Source of the DNA: JBDIBA01 sp039812705
GTDB lineage: Bacteria; Actinomycetota; Acidimicrobiia; Acidimicrobiales; JBBSGY01
Assembly: GCA_039812705.1 (NCBI GenBank)
Contig: JBDIBA010000019.1
Span: forward strand, 1 to 35,814
Direction of reading: 5' to 3'
Length of the DNA: 35,814 bases
Shown: in pieces, positions 7,613-17,400 of the stretch
Numbering within the stretch: the stretch's first letter is position 1
Layout of the letters: each line of letters opens with the position of its first letter
Notes under the pieces: generated by a model
What the model was told of the DNA's origin: nothing
Seen by the model: the letters and a program-made list of their open reading frames with translations, nothing else
Databases searched by the model: none
Program-made: the position numbers and the translations under genes

Positions 7613-8641
7613 TTAGCCCTTGCAGACCCAAGGCTGCCAGCCGCGCTTGGACCACATTTGGTGGGCCAGGCGGACATTGGCAACCGGGTCAGTTGGTCCG
7701 TCGAGAATCTGGAACAAGCCTGTCGCTGTCGAATAGCGGTTGCGGGCATTTGGGTTGCCCGTTGATTCGCACCACATGACGTTGAATGCGCGCTCGTCGT
7801 CCCAGTTGTACTGAGCAATGAGGCCCATCCAGCAATCACGCGCGGCGGCCTTGCTCTTTGAACAACCCGCATAGTTACTAGGAACCGTTGGGGGTTTGGC
7901 GGGTTCGGCTGCCTTCTTGGGGGTGGGGGCTTTTGTAGTCGGCGGCGCAGCTGTTGTGGTTGGAGCAGGTGCAGCCGTAGTTGGTGGGGGAGCTTGGGTG
8001 GTTGGAACAACAGTTGTCGTTGCTTCAATCACCGAGGCTTGAGTTTTTGCTGCTTCATCGGTTCGTGGAACGCCGCGGGTTGCGTCTTGGCTTTCTGCGC
8101 GAAGCGTGTTTGCGTCACTTGACGCTGCGACGTTTGCAGCAATGTTTGAAGTTGCTACTTGTCCACCGCCGACGGCCAACAGTGCTGCGACGGTTGCAGC
8201 CGCGACAAGCCTGCGCGGTGCGAGGAAGCCAACGCGTTCGTCAAGCGGACGGTCTAGCGGTCCATAGGACTTGATGATTGCGTGGTCTTCAGGAGTGCCT
8301 GTGTTGTCAGTGTTTGCAGGAGCAGCGTGTCGTCCGATTGAAGCTGGGGGAAGGAACTCTGTAATCGGGAAAGCGGCAAGCGGTTGGCGCGGTAGCGAGC
8401 GATGCGTACTCAGGCGAACCTGTGGCGCATGGGGAGCGTGTTGAACCTGGAAGCTGCTCCAGCAAACGCCCTTCTGGGCGCTCTTTGGCAGTACGGCCTT
8501 GAAGTGGCTTGCTGCCTGGGTCGGCTGTGGCACCGGCGTGGCGAAGTGCCGCGGTGCGCGTCTTGCCCCTACTGGGCTAACCGACTTTTGAGTTGGGGGA
8601 CCAAACCTGCGTGGCGAGGCGGCGTCGCTTGGGTGCTGCAT
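7613..8641 (-). CDS. Membrane-anchored lysozyme/transglycosylase-like protein
   Basis: The 342-residue protein has a basic, proline-rich cytoplasmic N-terminus of about 145 residues and one hydrophobic segment (RRLVAAATVAALLAVGGG, about residues 143-160). An extracytoplasmic threonine/proline linker (TTVVPTTQAPPPTTAAPAPT) follows, and then an 80-residue C-terminal catalytic-like domain. That domain contains MWCESTGNPNARN, STATGLFQIL and a terminal RGWQPWVCKG with paired cysteines, the pattern of actinobacterial lysozyme-like peptidoglycan hydrolases, with Glu at about residue 292 as the probable catalytic acid. It probably cuts the glycan strands of the wall. It converges with the flagellar operon, 3 bases from its last stop, so a role in letting the flagellum through the wall is possible but not shown. 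The start ATG 8641 has AGAGG upstream and a good promoter. Confidence 0.8.
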   Translation of the reverse strand: MQHPSDAASPRRFGPPTQKSVSPVGARRAPRHFATPVPQPTQAASHFKAVLPKSAQKGVCWSSFQVQHAPHAPQVRLSTHRSLPRQPLAAFPITEFLPPASIGRHAAPANTDNTGTPEDHAIIKSYGPLDRPLDERVGFLAPRRLVAAATVAALLAVGGGQVATSNIAANVAASSDANTLRAESQDATRGVPRTDEAAKTQASVIEATTTVVPTTQAPPPTTAAPAPTTTAAPPTTKAPTPKKAAEPAKPPTVPSNYAGCSKSKAAARDCWMGLIAQYNWDDERAFNVMWCESTGNPNARNRYSTATGLFQILDGPTDPVANVRLAHQMWSKRGWQPWVCKG

Positions 8642-8667
8642 TATGCGATGACCTCTGGATACTGCTG

Positions 8668-8703
8668 AAGTATCATAATACGAAACGCTTTCGGGCTAAA
8701 CAA
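8668..8703 (-). promoter_or_regulatory. Sigma-70-type promoter for the lysozyme-like gene
   Basis: Read on the minus strand, TTGTTT (8698-8703) is separated by 17 bases from TATTAT (8675-8680), close to the consensus for a housekeeping promoter. Transcription would start near 8668, leaving a 27-base leader with AGAGG. The spacer includes a small palindrome, CGAAA-CGC-TTTCG (8681-8693), which could be an operator. Confidence 0.55.
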
Positions 8704-8721
8704 AACAAAATGGCGTGGAAA

Positions 8722-8735
8722 CGGTCGTTTGACCG
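8722..8735. repeat. Inverted repeat CGGTC-GTTT-GACCG
   Basis: A perfect 5-bp inverted repeat with a 4-base spacer lies in the divergent region between the lysozyme-like gene and the membrane protein starting at 8761, where an operator could act. It is short enough to occur by chance. Confidence 0.3.
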
Positions 8736-8760
8736 CAAAAGTTGAGGCGCAAGGCATAGC

Positions 8761-9528
8761 TTGAAGCGGGTGCAGGAGCAAACGCGACCATCTCAACCAG
8801 GGGATTTGTCCGATTTCGTGAAGGAGTCCGAAGTAATCGCCGCGCGTGTGCGCGAGAGGACATTGGCGCAGTTGCCACTCTTTGCTGCTCCGCTAACGCT
8901 CTGCGCAGTGATGGTGCTCACCCAAGCCTTGGTCAGGGCGGACCAGCTGGAAGTCGTTGGCGAGGTCGTTGTTGCAACTATTGCCATGGCCTGTGGTTTG
9001 GCTGCCTCTTGGTGGATGGCGCAGCGTCAGGCGTTTGTGAGTCGCATGGTGTGGCTCACCGTCGTCACGCTCAGTTTGCTGATTCCCGCGGTGGTCGTCC
9101 TTGATTCCGTGCGGGCGCAATACCGCGCCGGTGCCTTTGTCGGCATTCTTGCGGTGTTGATGCTGGCGTTCTATCTAATTCCCGGCATGTCGAATCGAAC
9201 TCGTGGAGGTTCGCCTGCCACCAATGCGTCGAGCCTCTTTGAGCGAACTGTTGAACGCCGCATGGCTCTTGCTCTGAGCCGCGCTGCCAGCGCAACTCCC
9301 GAGGCGCTTGGCGAGATCATCGGTTTTGATTCCAGCGATGCTGGCATGCACGACATCAACGCTGCCGTCGCACAGATGCATCGCGACCGCTGGGTAAGTA
9401 TTGGGTCGGGCAAGCGCCGTCGAGTTGTTCCCGCTGGCTCCCTTCGCATTGCCGCGAAGAACTATTCGAAGATGCTGCACGCGCAGGCCGACTCCGCGCT
9501 TCCCGAGTGGCTCGATTCGGATTCATGA
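8761..9528 (+). CDS. Four-helix membrane protein of unknown function
   Basis: The function is not recognised. The 255-residue product has a short charged N-terminus and four hydrophobic segments (about residues 38-60 LPLFAAPLTLCAVMVLTQAL, 62-82 with VVVATIAMACGLAASWW, 93-116 and 121-140). A cytoplasmic C-terminal domain of about 115 residues rich in alanine and charged residues (FERTVERRMALALSRAASAT, GKRRRVVPAGSLRIAAKNYS) follows. The TTG at 8761 is supported by AAGG 6 bases upstream; an in-frame GTG follows at 8770. The stop codon overlaps the next start as ATGA (9525-9528), so the two proteins are translationally coupled and probably work together. Confidence 0.75.
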   Translation: MKRVQEQTRPSQPGDLSDFVKESEVIAARVRERTLAQLPLFAAPLTLCAVMVLTQALVRADQLEVVGEVVVATIAMACGLAASWWMAQRQAFVSRMVWLTVVTLSLLIPAVVVLDSVRAQYRAGAFVGILAVLMLAFYLIPGMSNRTRGGSPATNASSLFERTVERRMALALSRAASATPEALGEIIGFDSSDAGMHDINAAVAQMHRDRWVSIGSGKRRRVVPAGSLRIAAKNYSKMLHAQADSALPEWLDSDS

Positions 9529-10556
9529 CAACGCCAGACAGCGTTGGCGAAATGATCAACGCCGGCGATCAAACGAAAGTCATGCAAGAGATTGATCGGT
9601 TGTCCGACGCCGACGATTGGTACGGCCTGCTTGAACTGTCAAGCCGTTGTCGGATTGCTTCAACCGAGCGCGGCAAACCCCTTTGGGGCTGTGCTGCTCA
9701 CGCGGAGTACCGGATTGCCTTGGATGCCAGTCCGCAAGTTGCCGCGTTGGTGATGGACACTGAGCTTGGGCCCTTCGCGCTTGGTCCGGTTCCCGAAGTT
9801 GTGGCAAGCGCTCATGACTTTGAGGAAATGCTGGTTCACATTCCGACTCGCATTACCCCGCAGTGGGAGATGTTTGTTTATGAATGTGTGGCGCGCGGTG
9901 ACGATGTTGTGGCTGGCGGTCTCGATGTCGACGTGGCAGCGCGCCTCGAGGCGGACCATGAGGTACCCCTGGTGTTGTCGTCATGGGAGCCCGAATATTC
10001 GGCGCCAAAGTTTCGCAAGGACAAAGTTGAGGTCAATCGGCCCGCCTTGTTGTCGTTACGTGAGTTGTCGACGAGCAAGATCGAAACCGGTGGGAACGAA
10101 ACCGGCGAAGACGAAACGATTAGTGATCCCGATTCCACAAGTGCGCTCTACGCGCTTGTTGCAAGTTGGTGTTCCCAATCAAACGGGGTTGCGCGCGTTG
10201 TTGCAACCGAGTCTCTTCAATCTGCCGTTCATTACGTTGATCCCTCCGCCAAGGACGTTGTTGCAGTCGATGCTGCAGCGGCGGTGTCGGCAATGGTGTG
10301 GGCGGGCGCCGACGGGGGTGCGCACGGCAAACGTAATGGGTTGGCTCGTGGCCGCGCATTGATGAGGAACGCACTGGCAAGCCTTGGTGATGCCGACCTA
10401 CGCGACGAAGAAGCGCTTGGCCGGACCTTGAAAGAGTTCTGCTGGTTCAGCTGGGATGTTCCGCGGACAGGCCAAGGGTGGTCTTTGGCGTTGGCGGCGC
10501 AAGACAATGTCGACCAGGTCGCGTTTGCCGTTTTTGCAACCGATCACCGCTCCTGA
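9525..10556 (+). CDS. Conserved-looking soluble protein of unknown function
   Basis: The 343-residue protein starts at ATG 9525, overlapping the stop of the upstream membrane protein by four bases, which fixes the start and suggests coupled synthesis. There is no signal peptide or membrane segment. The N-terminal half reads like a helical repeat domain (IDRLSDADDWYGLLELSSRC, HAEYRIALDASPQVAALVMD). The middle has an acidic linker (GGNETGEDETISDPDS) and the C-terminal part carries a GADGGAHGKRNGLARGRALM stretch and a CWFSWDVPRTGQGWSLALAA tail. The glycine/arginine stretch resembles what I remember of uncharacterised actinobacterial proteins, but I cannot name the family. Function unknown. Confidence 0.75.
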   Translation: MTTPDSVGEMINAGDQTKVMQEIDRLSDADDWYGLLELSSRCRIASTERGKPLWGCAAHAEYRIALDASPQVAALVMDTELGPFALGPVPEVVASAHDFEEMLVHIPTRITPQWEMFVYECVARGDDVVAGGLDVDVAARLEADHEVPLVLSSWEPEYSAPKFRKDKVEVNRPALLSLRELSTSKIETGGNETGEDETISDPDSTSALYALVASWCSQSNGVARVVATESLQSAVHYVDPSAKDVVAVDAAAAVSAMVWAGADGGAHGKRNGLARGRALMRNALASLGDADLRDEEALGRTLKEFCWFSWDVPRTGQGWSLALAAQDNVDQVAFAVFATDHRS

Positions 10557-10590
10557 CCCAGCGTCGCAACAACGTCTATGGTGAGCGCCG

Positions 10591-11370
10591 ATGACTCGCG
10601 CGTTAGTTACCGGAGCAAGCTCTGGGATCGGAAGCTGCTTTGCGCAGTGTTTGGCTGAAGACGGCAATGATGTCGTCCTTGTTGGACGCAATGAAGAGCG
10701 CCTTTCAGATACGGCTGGCCGAATTGCGGCAATGCACAACGTCAATGCCGAGTTTGTTGTTGCAGATTTGGAAACAGATGCGGGCGTTAGTCGTGTTGAA
10801 GAGATCCTTCGGTCAAAGGACAACCCGATTGACTTTCTGGTCAACAATGCGGGCTTCGGAATCAAGGGCGACTTCGTCGAAACGCCAATTGATCAGCACC
10901 TAAAAATGATGCAGGTCAATGCGCTTGCGGTATTGCGACTCACTCACGTCGCGCTGGAAGAGATGAAGGCGCGCGGTTGGGGAAACGTGTTGAACGTCAG
11001 CTCGGTTGCTGCCTTCACGCCCGGTGTGCGTCCATCGTCGACCTATGCCGCAAGCAAGGCATTTGTTTCAGCGTTTACCGAGGGTTTGGCCCCGGCAATG
11101 CAGGGGACCGGTGTTCATCTGTCGGTCGTGTGTCCGGGATGGACAAAGAGCGCGTTCCACGAAAACGCCGGCATCGGTGCTTCGAAGATTCCAAAACTGT
11201 TGTGGCTATCTCCACAGACGGTTGCGCGCACTGCGTTGTCAGACCATTACGCGGGCAAGGTTGTCAGTGTGCCGGGCCTTGCTTACAAGGTGATCCTTGG
11301 CGCGTTACGCGTGATTCCGCGCCCCGTAATTCGTGTGGTCAGCAATCTTGCGGGGAAGCTGACCCACTAA
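10591..11370 (+). CDS. Short-chain dehydrogenase/reductase
   Basis: A classical SDR of 259 residues that should reduce or oxidise a carbonyl/alcohol group using NAD(P). The Rossmann motif TGASSGIG is at residues 7-14, NNAG at 85-88, and the active-site Ser (137/138), Tyr152 and Lys156 (YAASK) are all present. Arg33 after the second strand (VGRNEER) suggests NADP preference. The C-terminal part (residues 195-259) is hydrophobic with an SPQTVARTAL motif, as in membrane-associated DltE-like SDRs. The next gene converges on it, 3 bases after its stop, and encodes an ether-lipid-type flavoenzyme; a lipid substrate is possible but unproven. Confidence 0.92.
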   Translation: MTRALVTGASSGIGSCFAQCLAEDGNDVVLVGRNEERLSDTAGRIAAMHNVNAEFVVADLETDAGVSRVEEILRSKDNPIDFLVNNAGFGIKGDFVETPIDQHLKMMQVNALAVLRLTHVALEEMKARGWGNVLNVSSVAAFTPGVRPSSTYAASKAFVSAFTEGLAPAMQGTGVHLSVVCPGWTKSAFHENAGIGASKIPKLLWLSPQTVARTALSDHYAGKVVSVPGLAYKVILGALRVIPRPVIRVVSNLAGKLTH

Positions 11371-11373
11371 CGA

Positions 11374-13116
11374 CTAGCGGCCTGTGATTTTTCCCGGGTT
11401 GAGGTTGCCCTTTGGGTCAACGCCGTCAAATAGCGTCTGCATGAGGTCAACGCCGGCAGGCGATATGTCCTCGGGAAGCCATTGTTTATGCTCAACGCCT
11501 ACTCCGTGGTGGTGACTGAGGGTAGCGCCGGAGTCAATAAAGCTTTGTTGAATGGCTTGTTTGACCGCGTCGTACTTTTCCAGTCGGGTAGCCGGGTCTG
11601 GCGCGACGATTGCAAACGTGAAGTACAGACAAGCGCCGCCGTGGTACGAGTGCGATAAGTGGCTCATGATGTAGCCGCGCACGCCGACTTCCTTCATTGC
11701 GTTGTTCACGGCTTGGTAGGCGTTGTGGTGCACGATTGACAAACGAGACCAGGGTGCAGCGGTTTCAGAAACATCCGCAATGGCGTCGTGGTCCAACAAG
11801 AAGTCTCTGATGTATGGGGTGTCGAACTTCTTCTGGTCATAGAGCACGCCAGGTCCAGGCCCTGCGCACAAACCACCGTGTTTACTAACGATTTCGTTGA
11901 CTATGTCTTTTTGATACTCAACGTGGGCTTCGCTTCCTTCATAACCAATGAATGACAAGCACGCCTTTGACATGTCGAAACCCTTGATGCGCGTTAGTGC
12001 GAACTGTTGCACCTTGGACTTAGCCTTCGACTTGAAGCCTTGTTTCTTGGTGGTTGCGAAGGAGAACGCGGTTTCCGATGCGTCTGAAACGCGCGTAATG
12101 CTTGGCGATGCGTCACTTTCTGCAATCTCGGCCATGGCGCGCAGCCCGTCATCAAAGGACTTGAACAGATAGGCCAGAATTACGCGGTTCTTTGGAATGC
12201 GATGCACGTGAACGGTTGCCTCTGTGATGACGCCAAGGCGTCCTTCGCTGCCGATCAACATTTCTCGCACGCTTGGGCCCGTGCTCTGACTTGGAACCGG
12301 GCGCGTGTGTAGAGATCCGTTGGGCATTACGACGCGCAGTGCACGTGTCAAGTCTGCAATGTCGCCGTACTTGTCGGACTGCATTCCCGATGAGCGTGTT
12401 GCAATCCAACCACCCAGGGTTGAGTGGTTAAAGCTGTCTGGAAAGTGACCAAGGGTCCAACCCCTGTCGTTCAACTGCTTTTCTAGGTCTGGACCAAGTG
12501 CGCCGGCTTGCACTTGTGCAATGCGGGACTCGTCGTCAATCGAAAGCACCTTGTTCATGCGGCCCATGTCCAGGGATACAACGCTGCGCGCTTCATCACG
12601 ATTGGATTCCAGGCTGCCCGCAATGTTGCTGCCGCCGCCAAAAGGAATAAGTACGGCGTCATTGGCAACGACCAAGTCCATCAGCTGGCGAACTTCGTTT
12701 TCGTCTGCGGGATAGACAACGACATCGGGGATTCTGCCGAGGTCGTTCGAGCGAATGCGGAGAAGGTCGCGAACGCTCTTTCCGTATGCGTGGACAACAC
12801 GGTCGAGATCGCTCGTTACGCAGTTGTCTCCACCGACAATTCCGGCAACGGACTGCAAGAAAGACTTCGGTGCATTCGTGGCCGGTACGTCAAGAGAAGA
12901 AAAGTCAATGCCGTTGTGCGACTTCTTGTTGAGGTCAAGGCCAATGTGCTTCTTGACAAACGGGGCGAACGACGGTTTGTCCCTGTGCTCGAAAGCAACG
13001 CCTTCAACACCCCAGCCCCACCACTTCATATGGGTGACACGGTCGGCGGCCGGGTTGAGCACTGGTTGGGAGGATTTGTCGTTATCGGAACGCTTGTTAG
13101 AGGACACGGGGTTCAC
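11374..13116 (-). CDS. FAD-binding oxidase, alkylglycerone-phosphate synthase-like
   Basis: The 580-residue protein has the VAO/PCMH flavoprotein layout. The N-terminal MKWWGWGVEG stretch and the following helical region are typical of alkyldihydroxyacetonephosphate synthases; the FAD domain includes DVVVYPADENEV, PFGGGSNIAGSLE and GWIATRSSGMQSDKYGD. The C-terminal substrate domain ends with TLSHHHGVGVEHKQWLP and PKGNLNPGKI. The triple histidine and the HKQWLP segment are the features that separate this subfamily from D-lactate dehydrogenases. The eukaryotic enzyme exchanges an acyl for an alkyl chain to make ether lipids. Bacterial relatives are common in actinobacteria, where the true substrate is mostly not established. 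Start GTG 13116, 17 bases after the previous gene in a minus-strand cluster. Confidence 0.85.
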   Translation of the reverse strand: MNPVSSNKRSDNDKSSQPVLNPAADRVTHMKWWGWGVEGVAFEHRDKPSFAPFVKKHIGLDLNKKSHNGIDFSSLDVPATNAPKSFLQSVAGIVGGDNCVTSDLDRVVHAYGKSVRDLLRIRSNDLGRIPDVVVYPADENEVRQLMDLVVANDAVLIPFGGGSNIAGSLESNRDEARSVVSLDMGRMNKVLSIDDESRIAQVQAGALGPDLEKQLNDRGWTLGHFPDSFNHSTLGGWIATRSSGMQSDKYGDIADLTRALRVVMPNGSLHTRPVPSQSTGPSVREMLIGSEGRLGVITEATVHVHRIPKNRVILAYLFKSFDDGLRAMAEIAESDASPSITRVSDASETAFSFATTKKQGFKSKAKSKVQQFALTRIKGFDMSKACLSFIGYEGSEAHVEYQKDIVNEIVSKHGGLCAGPGPGVLYDQKKFDTPYIRDFLLDHDAIADVSETAAPWSRLSIVHHNAYQAVNNAMKEVGVRGYIMSHLSHSYHGGACLYFTFAIVAPDPATRLEKYDAVKQAIQQSFIDSGATLSHHHGVGVEHKQWLPEDISPAGVDLMQTLFDGVDPKGNLNPGKITGR

Positions 13117-13133
13117 TCTAGGAGCGTTGTCGC

Positions 13134-13859
13134 CTATTTGAACGATTCGACGCTGCCCGAGGTGTTCTCACACACTCTGGCTATGGCGGAGCCCTCCAGC
13201 GGTAGGCGAATGTTCTGGTTGTCACCTGGGGGAGTGATGAAGATGCGCGTCGCGGTTGGACATGTTTGGTCGGTCGAGGCCGGGTAGTTCAAGGTGAATG
13301 TCGTTGTTTGTCCGGCAGGCAATGTCTTTCGCTGAGACGTTCCATTGGGCGCGAACCGGGTCGGAATGACGTCAGTGTCGTTATAAAGCGCAATTGCGGG
13401 AAAGCCCTCCAAGACGCAGCCGCCGGTTGCACGGCTCTTTAACGCAATGGTGAACGAACGGTTGTCCTCGGATGGCCGGGCTTCGCGCACCGAGGCTTCA
13501 AGGTCAGATGCCTTGCACCTGTTGGTTGCCGTGCCACTTACCGGAGCAGTCGTTGGGCTGGTTGTCACAGAGCCTGCAACCTCGCTCGTAGTCGTTGAGC
13601 TTGTTGTGATGCTGATTGCAGCCGTTGTTGAAGTGGAGACTGCCTCTTCGTCGTCGTCAGCAACGGCCTTGAACGTCAGGAACGCAAGGAGTAGCAAGAC
13701 GGCCGCGATGCCGAACACGATGAGAAACAACTTCTTGTTTTTGTCCTGTTCTTCCCGGAGCTGTTGTTCCCGGAGCTGTTCTTCTCGGGACTGGTGATCT
13801 CGTCGATCACGCGGGTCTGAGGAGGGCGTTACTGGGTCATGGGGTTCGGTGGGTTCCAC
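13134..13859 (-). CDS. Membrane-anchored DUF4232-like protein
   Basis: The frame is open further upstream, but I chose GTG 13859 because AAAGGAAAG lies just before it and because the upstream 75 residues look non-coding. This gives 241 residues: an acidic, Glu/Arg/Gln-rich N-terminal helix (REEQLREQQLREEQDKNKK), one membrane segment (LFLIVFGIAAVLLLLAFLTF), a Ser/Thr-rich linker, and an extracytoplasmic domain of about 120 residues. In that domain CKASDL, GGCVLEGFPAIALYN, LPAGQTTTFTLNY and the cysteine pair match the DUF4232 beta-sandwich pattern. It is a cell-envelope protein of unknown role, in a cluster with the flavoenzyme downstream. Confidence 0.75.
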   Translation of the reverse strand: MEPTEPHDPVTPSSDPRDRRDHQSREEQLREQQLREEQDKNKKLFLIVFGIAAVLLLLAFLTFKAVADDDEEAVSTSTTAAISITTSSTTTSEVAGSVTTSPTTAPVSGTATNRCKASDLEASVREARPSEDNRSFTIALKSRATGGCVLEGFPAIALYNDTDVIPTRFAPNGTSQRKTLPAGQTTTFTLNYPASTDQTCPTATRIFITPPGDNQNIRLPLEGSAIARVCENTSGSVESFK

Positions 13860-13953
13860 GGTGCTTTCCTTTACCCTGGGTTGCGCTTGTTGAAAACTGC
13901 TGGTGATTGGCGACTGCTGGTTCTTTGAGAGCCGCTGGTTCTTTTGAATTGGG

Positions 13954-14382
13954 CTACGCGTAGGGCTGATAGCGCTGTTTCGGGCCAAATCGCTTGGAGA
14001 GTGGCGACTTTTCGGCACCCAGAATGACGCGTTCGCCAGTTTGCAGCTTGAGCTCGGCTCGGCCGTGTCCGGGGCCCGTTTCAACGAAATGACCTGCGAA
14101 AATGGCGGTCAAGCTGACGCGAAGCTGATCAAAAATATGCTCCGGTGGGCCCACTACTTGGGTTGAGGTGTGACCAAAAGTGAGCGTTATGGCGAGGTTG
14201 TTGCCGATGGTGACAGTGACCGGTGCGGACTGTGGATTGGCCGGGGCAACGCGGAAAACAACCAGCTCATCGGTGGTTTCGCGGGAGACCACAGCGGAAT
14301 CAGCCCCGTAGGGGGTGAGGGTCTCGACGATGGCGGTTTGGATTCCGTTCGTCAGATGCGTTCTGGCGTCACCATCGATCAT
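13954..14382 (-). CDS. Small hypothetical protein
   Basis: I do not recognise this 142-residue protein. No signal peptide or membrane segment is visible. The composition alternates strands and helices (ETTDELVVFRVAPANPQS, PVTVTIGNNLAITLTFGH), suggesting a single mixed alpha/beta domain, with a basic C-terminal tail (KSPLSKRFGPKQRYQPYA). The minus-strand ATG at 14382 is followed upstream by TAGATT (14391-14396), a possible -10 box that would make the mRNA almost leaderless. It starts back to back with the c-di-GMP gene, 23 bases between the start codons, and lies 94 bases ahead of the DUF4232-like gene. Confidence 0.6.
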   Translation of the reverse strand: MIDGDARTHLTNGIQTAIVETLTPYGADSAVVSRETTDELVVFRVAPANPQSAPVTVTIGNNLAITLTFGHTSTQVVGPPEHIFDQLRVSLTAIFAGHFVETGPGHGRAELKLQTGERVILGAEKSPLSKRFGPKQRYQPYA

Positions 14383-14405
14383 TGCGTTGCGAATCTAGCT
14401 GCCCG

Positions 14406-17400
14406 ATGATTTCTAAGGCGGGCGAAAACTCGTCGAAATTCCACTCACTAGCAGGCGTGTATTGCCGATCAGCAAACGTGGATTCTCCGCCTGAGCCCTC
14501 TCCACTGATTAGTAGGACTCTCGCCCACTGGCAAGTGGGTCTAATTGGCGTTGCCGCGGTTCTGTCGGCGGGATCACTTTTTCTTAATCACAACGTTCGC
14601 TTTGCCGCGGTTGTCTTCTGCCTGGTTGCCTCGGTTTCGGTTGGTTTTGGTTTGATCCTTGAGTCCAACAAGGAAGGCCGCCTTCCGTACGTGATCATGA
14701 TTGGTGCAGGTGCAGCAATCATCGGTGAAGTTGCAGCAGCCGAGTATTTGCCCGCAACAGCATTCGGTTCTCGGCCCTATCTGGCCTGTGCAGGTTTCAA
14801 CTTGACGTGGGCAGTGCTTGCTCTGTGCTGCAACGAAATGCTTGCCAAACGAAAAGCCCGCGCGTCGGACAGGACGTCAAGCATCGATGCTGTTCTTGTT
14901 GCGCTGGGTACGGGCGCCGTTATTTGGGTTTACTTGGTTGCACCGGCCCTGCAAGACGTTCATTGGGGCGAGTACGAACGGGCTTGCTATTTCGCAATGG
15001 TGTTTGCAGAGGTGTGTCTGTTCGGCACGATCATGCGAATTGCCATGTCTCCGGTTAGGCGCGCTGCGGGTCTCAACCTTTTGGTCTGTGGAAACTTGTT
15101 TGTTCTGCTCGGCAATGTTGTTGCAACGCGCGGAATGATTTCGTTTGGTCAGGGTTTCCCGATTTCGAGCATTGCCCTTATCTCGACTGGTGTTTTGGTG
15201 GTTGGTGTGGCCAGCGCCAAGTCCACGGCAGCGTATTGGGACACACGCGCCGAGCTCAGCTCACTAACAGTTTCTTACGCCCGCCTGATCGGCACATCTC
15301 TTGCGGTTATTGCGCCTTTGGTCTTGGTGATGATCAACCGTGATGACACGTTGACGTCGATGGGTGTGGGGATCATCGGAATCTGCACGGCTGTGCTTGT
15401 CACTGTTCGCTTCGCAGGTCTGATGCAGGCTCACGTGGTTGAGCTGCAACAGGAAAGCATCATCAGCCGCAACGCCATTTCGCTTGCGTCGTCTGTTGAG
15501 CGTCGCGCCATGCATGAAGTTGCGCTGGACTCGATTGTCTTGTTGTGCGGTGGCCGTCGAGCAAAGGCCGCGATCTTCAGTTTGCGTGACGACGAATGGC
15601 GCTTTACTGCGCAAAGTCCTTCAGACTCGCCGCTTCGTCACATTGGACTGGACCAGGTTGGAGACGAACTGCTGCGTTTGCGCAGCGAGTTTCTCCGCCG
15701 AGGGCCAGACGTCCAGCCGCGTTGGTATGACGACGGAGCCCAAGGGCTTTGGATCATTCCCATCTCTGCACGCCAAAGGTTGTTGGGCGTAGTAATTGTC
15801 AGCGATTGTCCGTCAATTAGTGGCGTGGAAAAGTCTTTGGTGCGTGTTGCTTGCGACCTGGCCATTGCAGAGCAAACGGCCGATGCGTCTGAAGACATTC
15901 ACAGGCGCAAGAGCGAACAACGTTTTCGCTCTCTGGTGGTTAACTCGCAGGACTTGGTGGCAATTGTCTCGAGTGTCGGCAAGATCACATATGTGAGTCC
16001 TGCGTGCAGCGCCATTCTTGGCCGGAACGAAAAAGATCTGATTGGCGAGCGTTTTGTCGATCTGTTCGACGCTGACAACGCAGAGAACTTGCGCCAAGCC
16101 TTCGCGAGTCTGGTGCCCAATGACTCAAGACTGACGATGACAGAGGTCGATTACCGTCACCCGACAAAGGCGGTTCGCCAACTGATCGTTACGCTGACCG
16201 ACCTTCGTGGTGACGACACGGTGCACGGTTTCGTCGTAAACGCTCGTGACTGCACCGAACAAAAGTCAATGGAAGCAGACCTTCGTCACAAGGCTTGGTT
16301 CGATGACCTAACCGGAATCGCAAATCGGTCCTTGTTGCGCGAACAGGTGCACACGGCCCTCGGGCGCAGCGCGCGCACCGGCGAAGACTGCGCGCTTGTC
16401 GTTCTTGACCTTGACGATTTCAAGACCGTTAACGATGCACTTGGCTATCCAAACGGTGACGAGATCATTCGCGTGATGGCGTTTCGACTCGCCCAGTATG
16501 TCCGTGAAGGCGATGTCGTTGCGCGTCTTGGTGGTGACGTGTTCGCCATCCTCCTAACGCATTTCCGTTCCAGCCAGGAAGTTCTGGCAATCACCGCGCG
16601 CATTCTTGAAGTCGTGGAGAAAAGCATCTCGTTTGGTCCGCGCGAAGTCAGTCTTACAGCCAGCATTGGTGTTGCCATCTGCACATCAGATTGCACGGCG
16701 GACTCAATGCTTCGCGATGCCGACGTTGCGATGTACAAGGCAAAGGAGCGAGGCAAGGGGAGCGTTGCGCTCTTTGATGCATCCATGCACCGTTCTGCAC
16801 TTGAACGCCTCGACCTGAAGAGCGACTTGTCCAAGGCCCTTCACAACAACGAGTTGAGCCTGCACTATCAGCCAATCGTCAAACTCTCCGGAGAGTTGTT
16901 GGGCTTCGAAGCGTTGATGCGTTGGATTCATCCGGTGCGCGGCTTTGTGAGCCCGGCCACCTTCATTCCACTTGCAGAAAAAAGTGGCCTGATTGTTGCC
17001 ATGGGTGAATGGGCTTTGCAGAAAGCAAGCCAACAGCTTGGCGAGTGGCAGCGCGAACATGGCCTCGACGATCTGACAATGAGCGTCAATGTGTCGCCGC
17101 GTCAGCTTTACAGTCGCGACCTCATCGAGACGGTGCAACAGTGCCTAACTGCCAACCAGCTCGATCCACGTTCGTTGATTGTGGAGATCACTGAAAGTGA
17201 ATTGGTCGATGACAGCGTTGCCAGCGAGCACTTGATGCTGTTGAGCAAGTTGGGTGTCGGCATTGCGGCCGATGACTTTGGCTCCGGTTTCGCGAGTTAT
17301 GCGGCCTTGGCTCAGCTTCCCTTCACAATCGTGAAGATGGACCGCAGCCTCATTCAGAACCTCTCAGATCAGTACTCCAACAGCCACGCCCAGGTCCGTT

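Noticed and set aside
12508..13287. 259-codon plus-strand frame across the flavoenzyme start
   Set aside because: It is antisense to the conserved FAD-binding domain and crosses into the next gene; no family motifs are seen.
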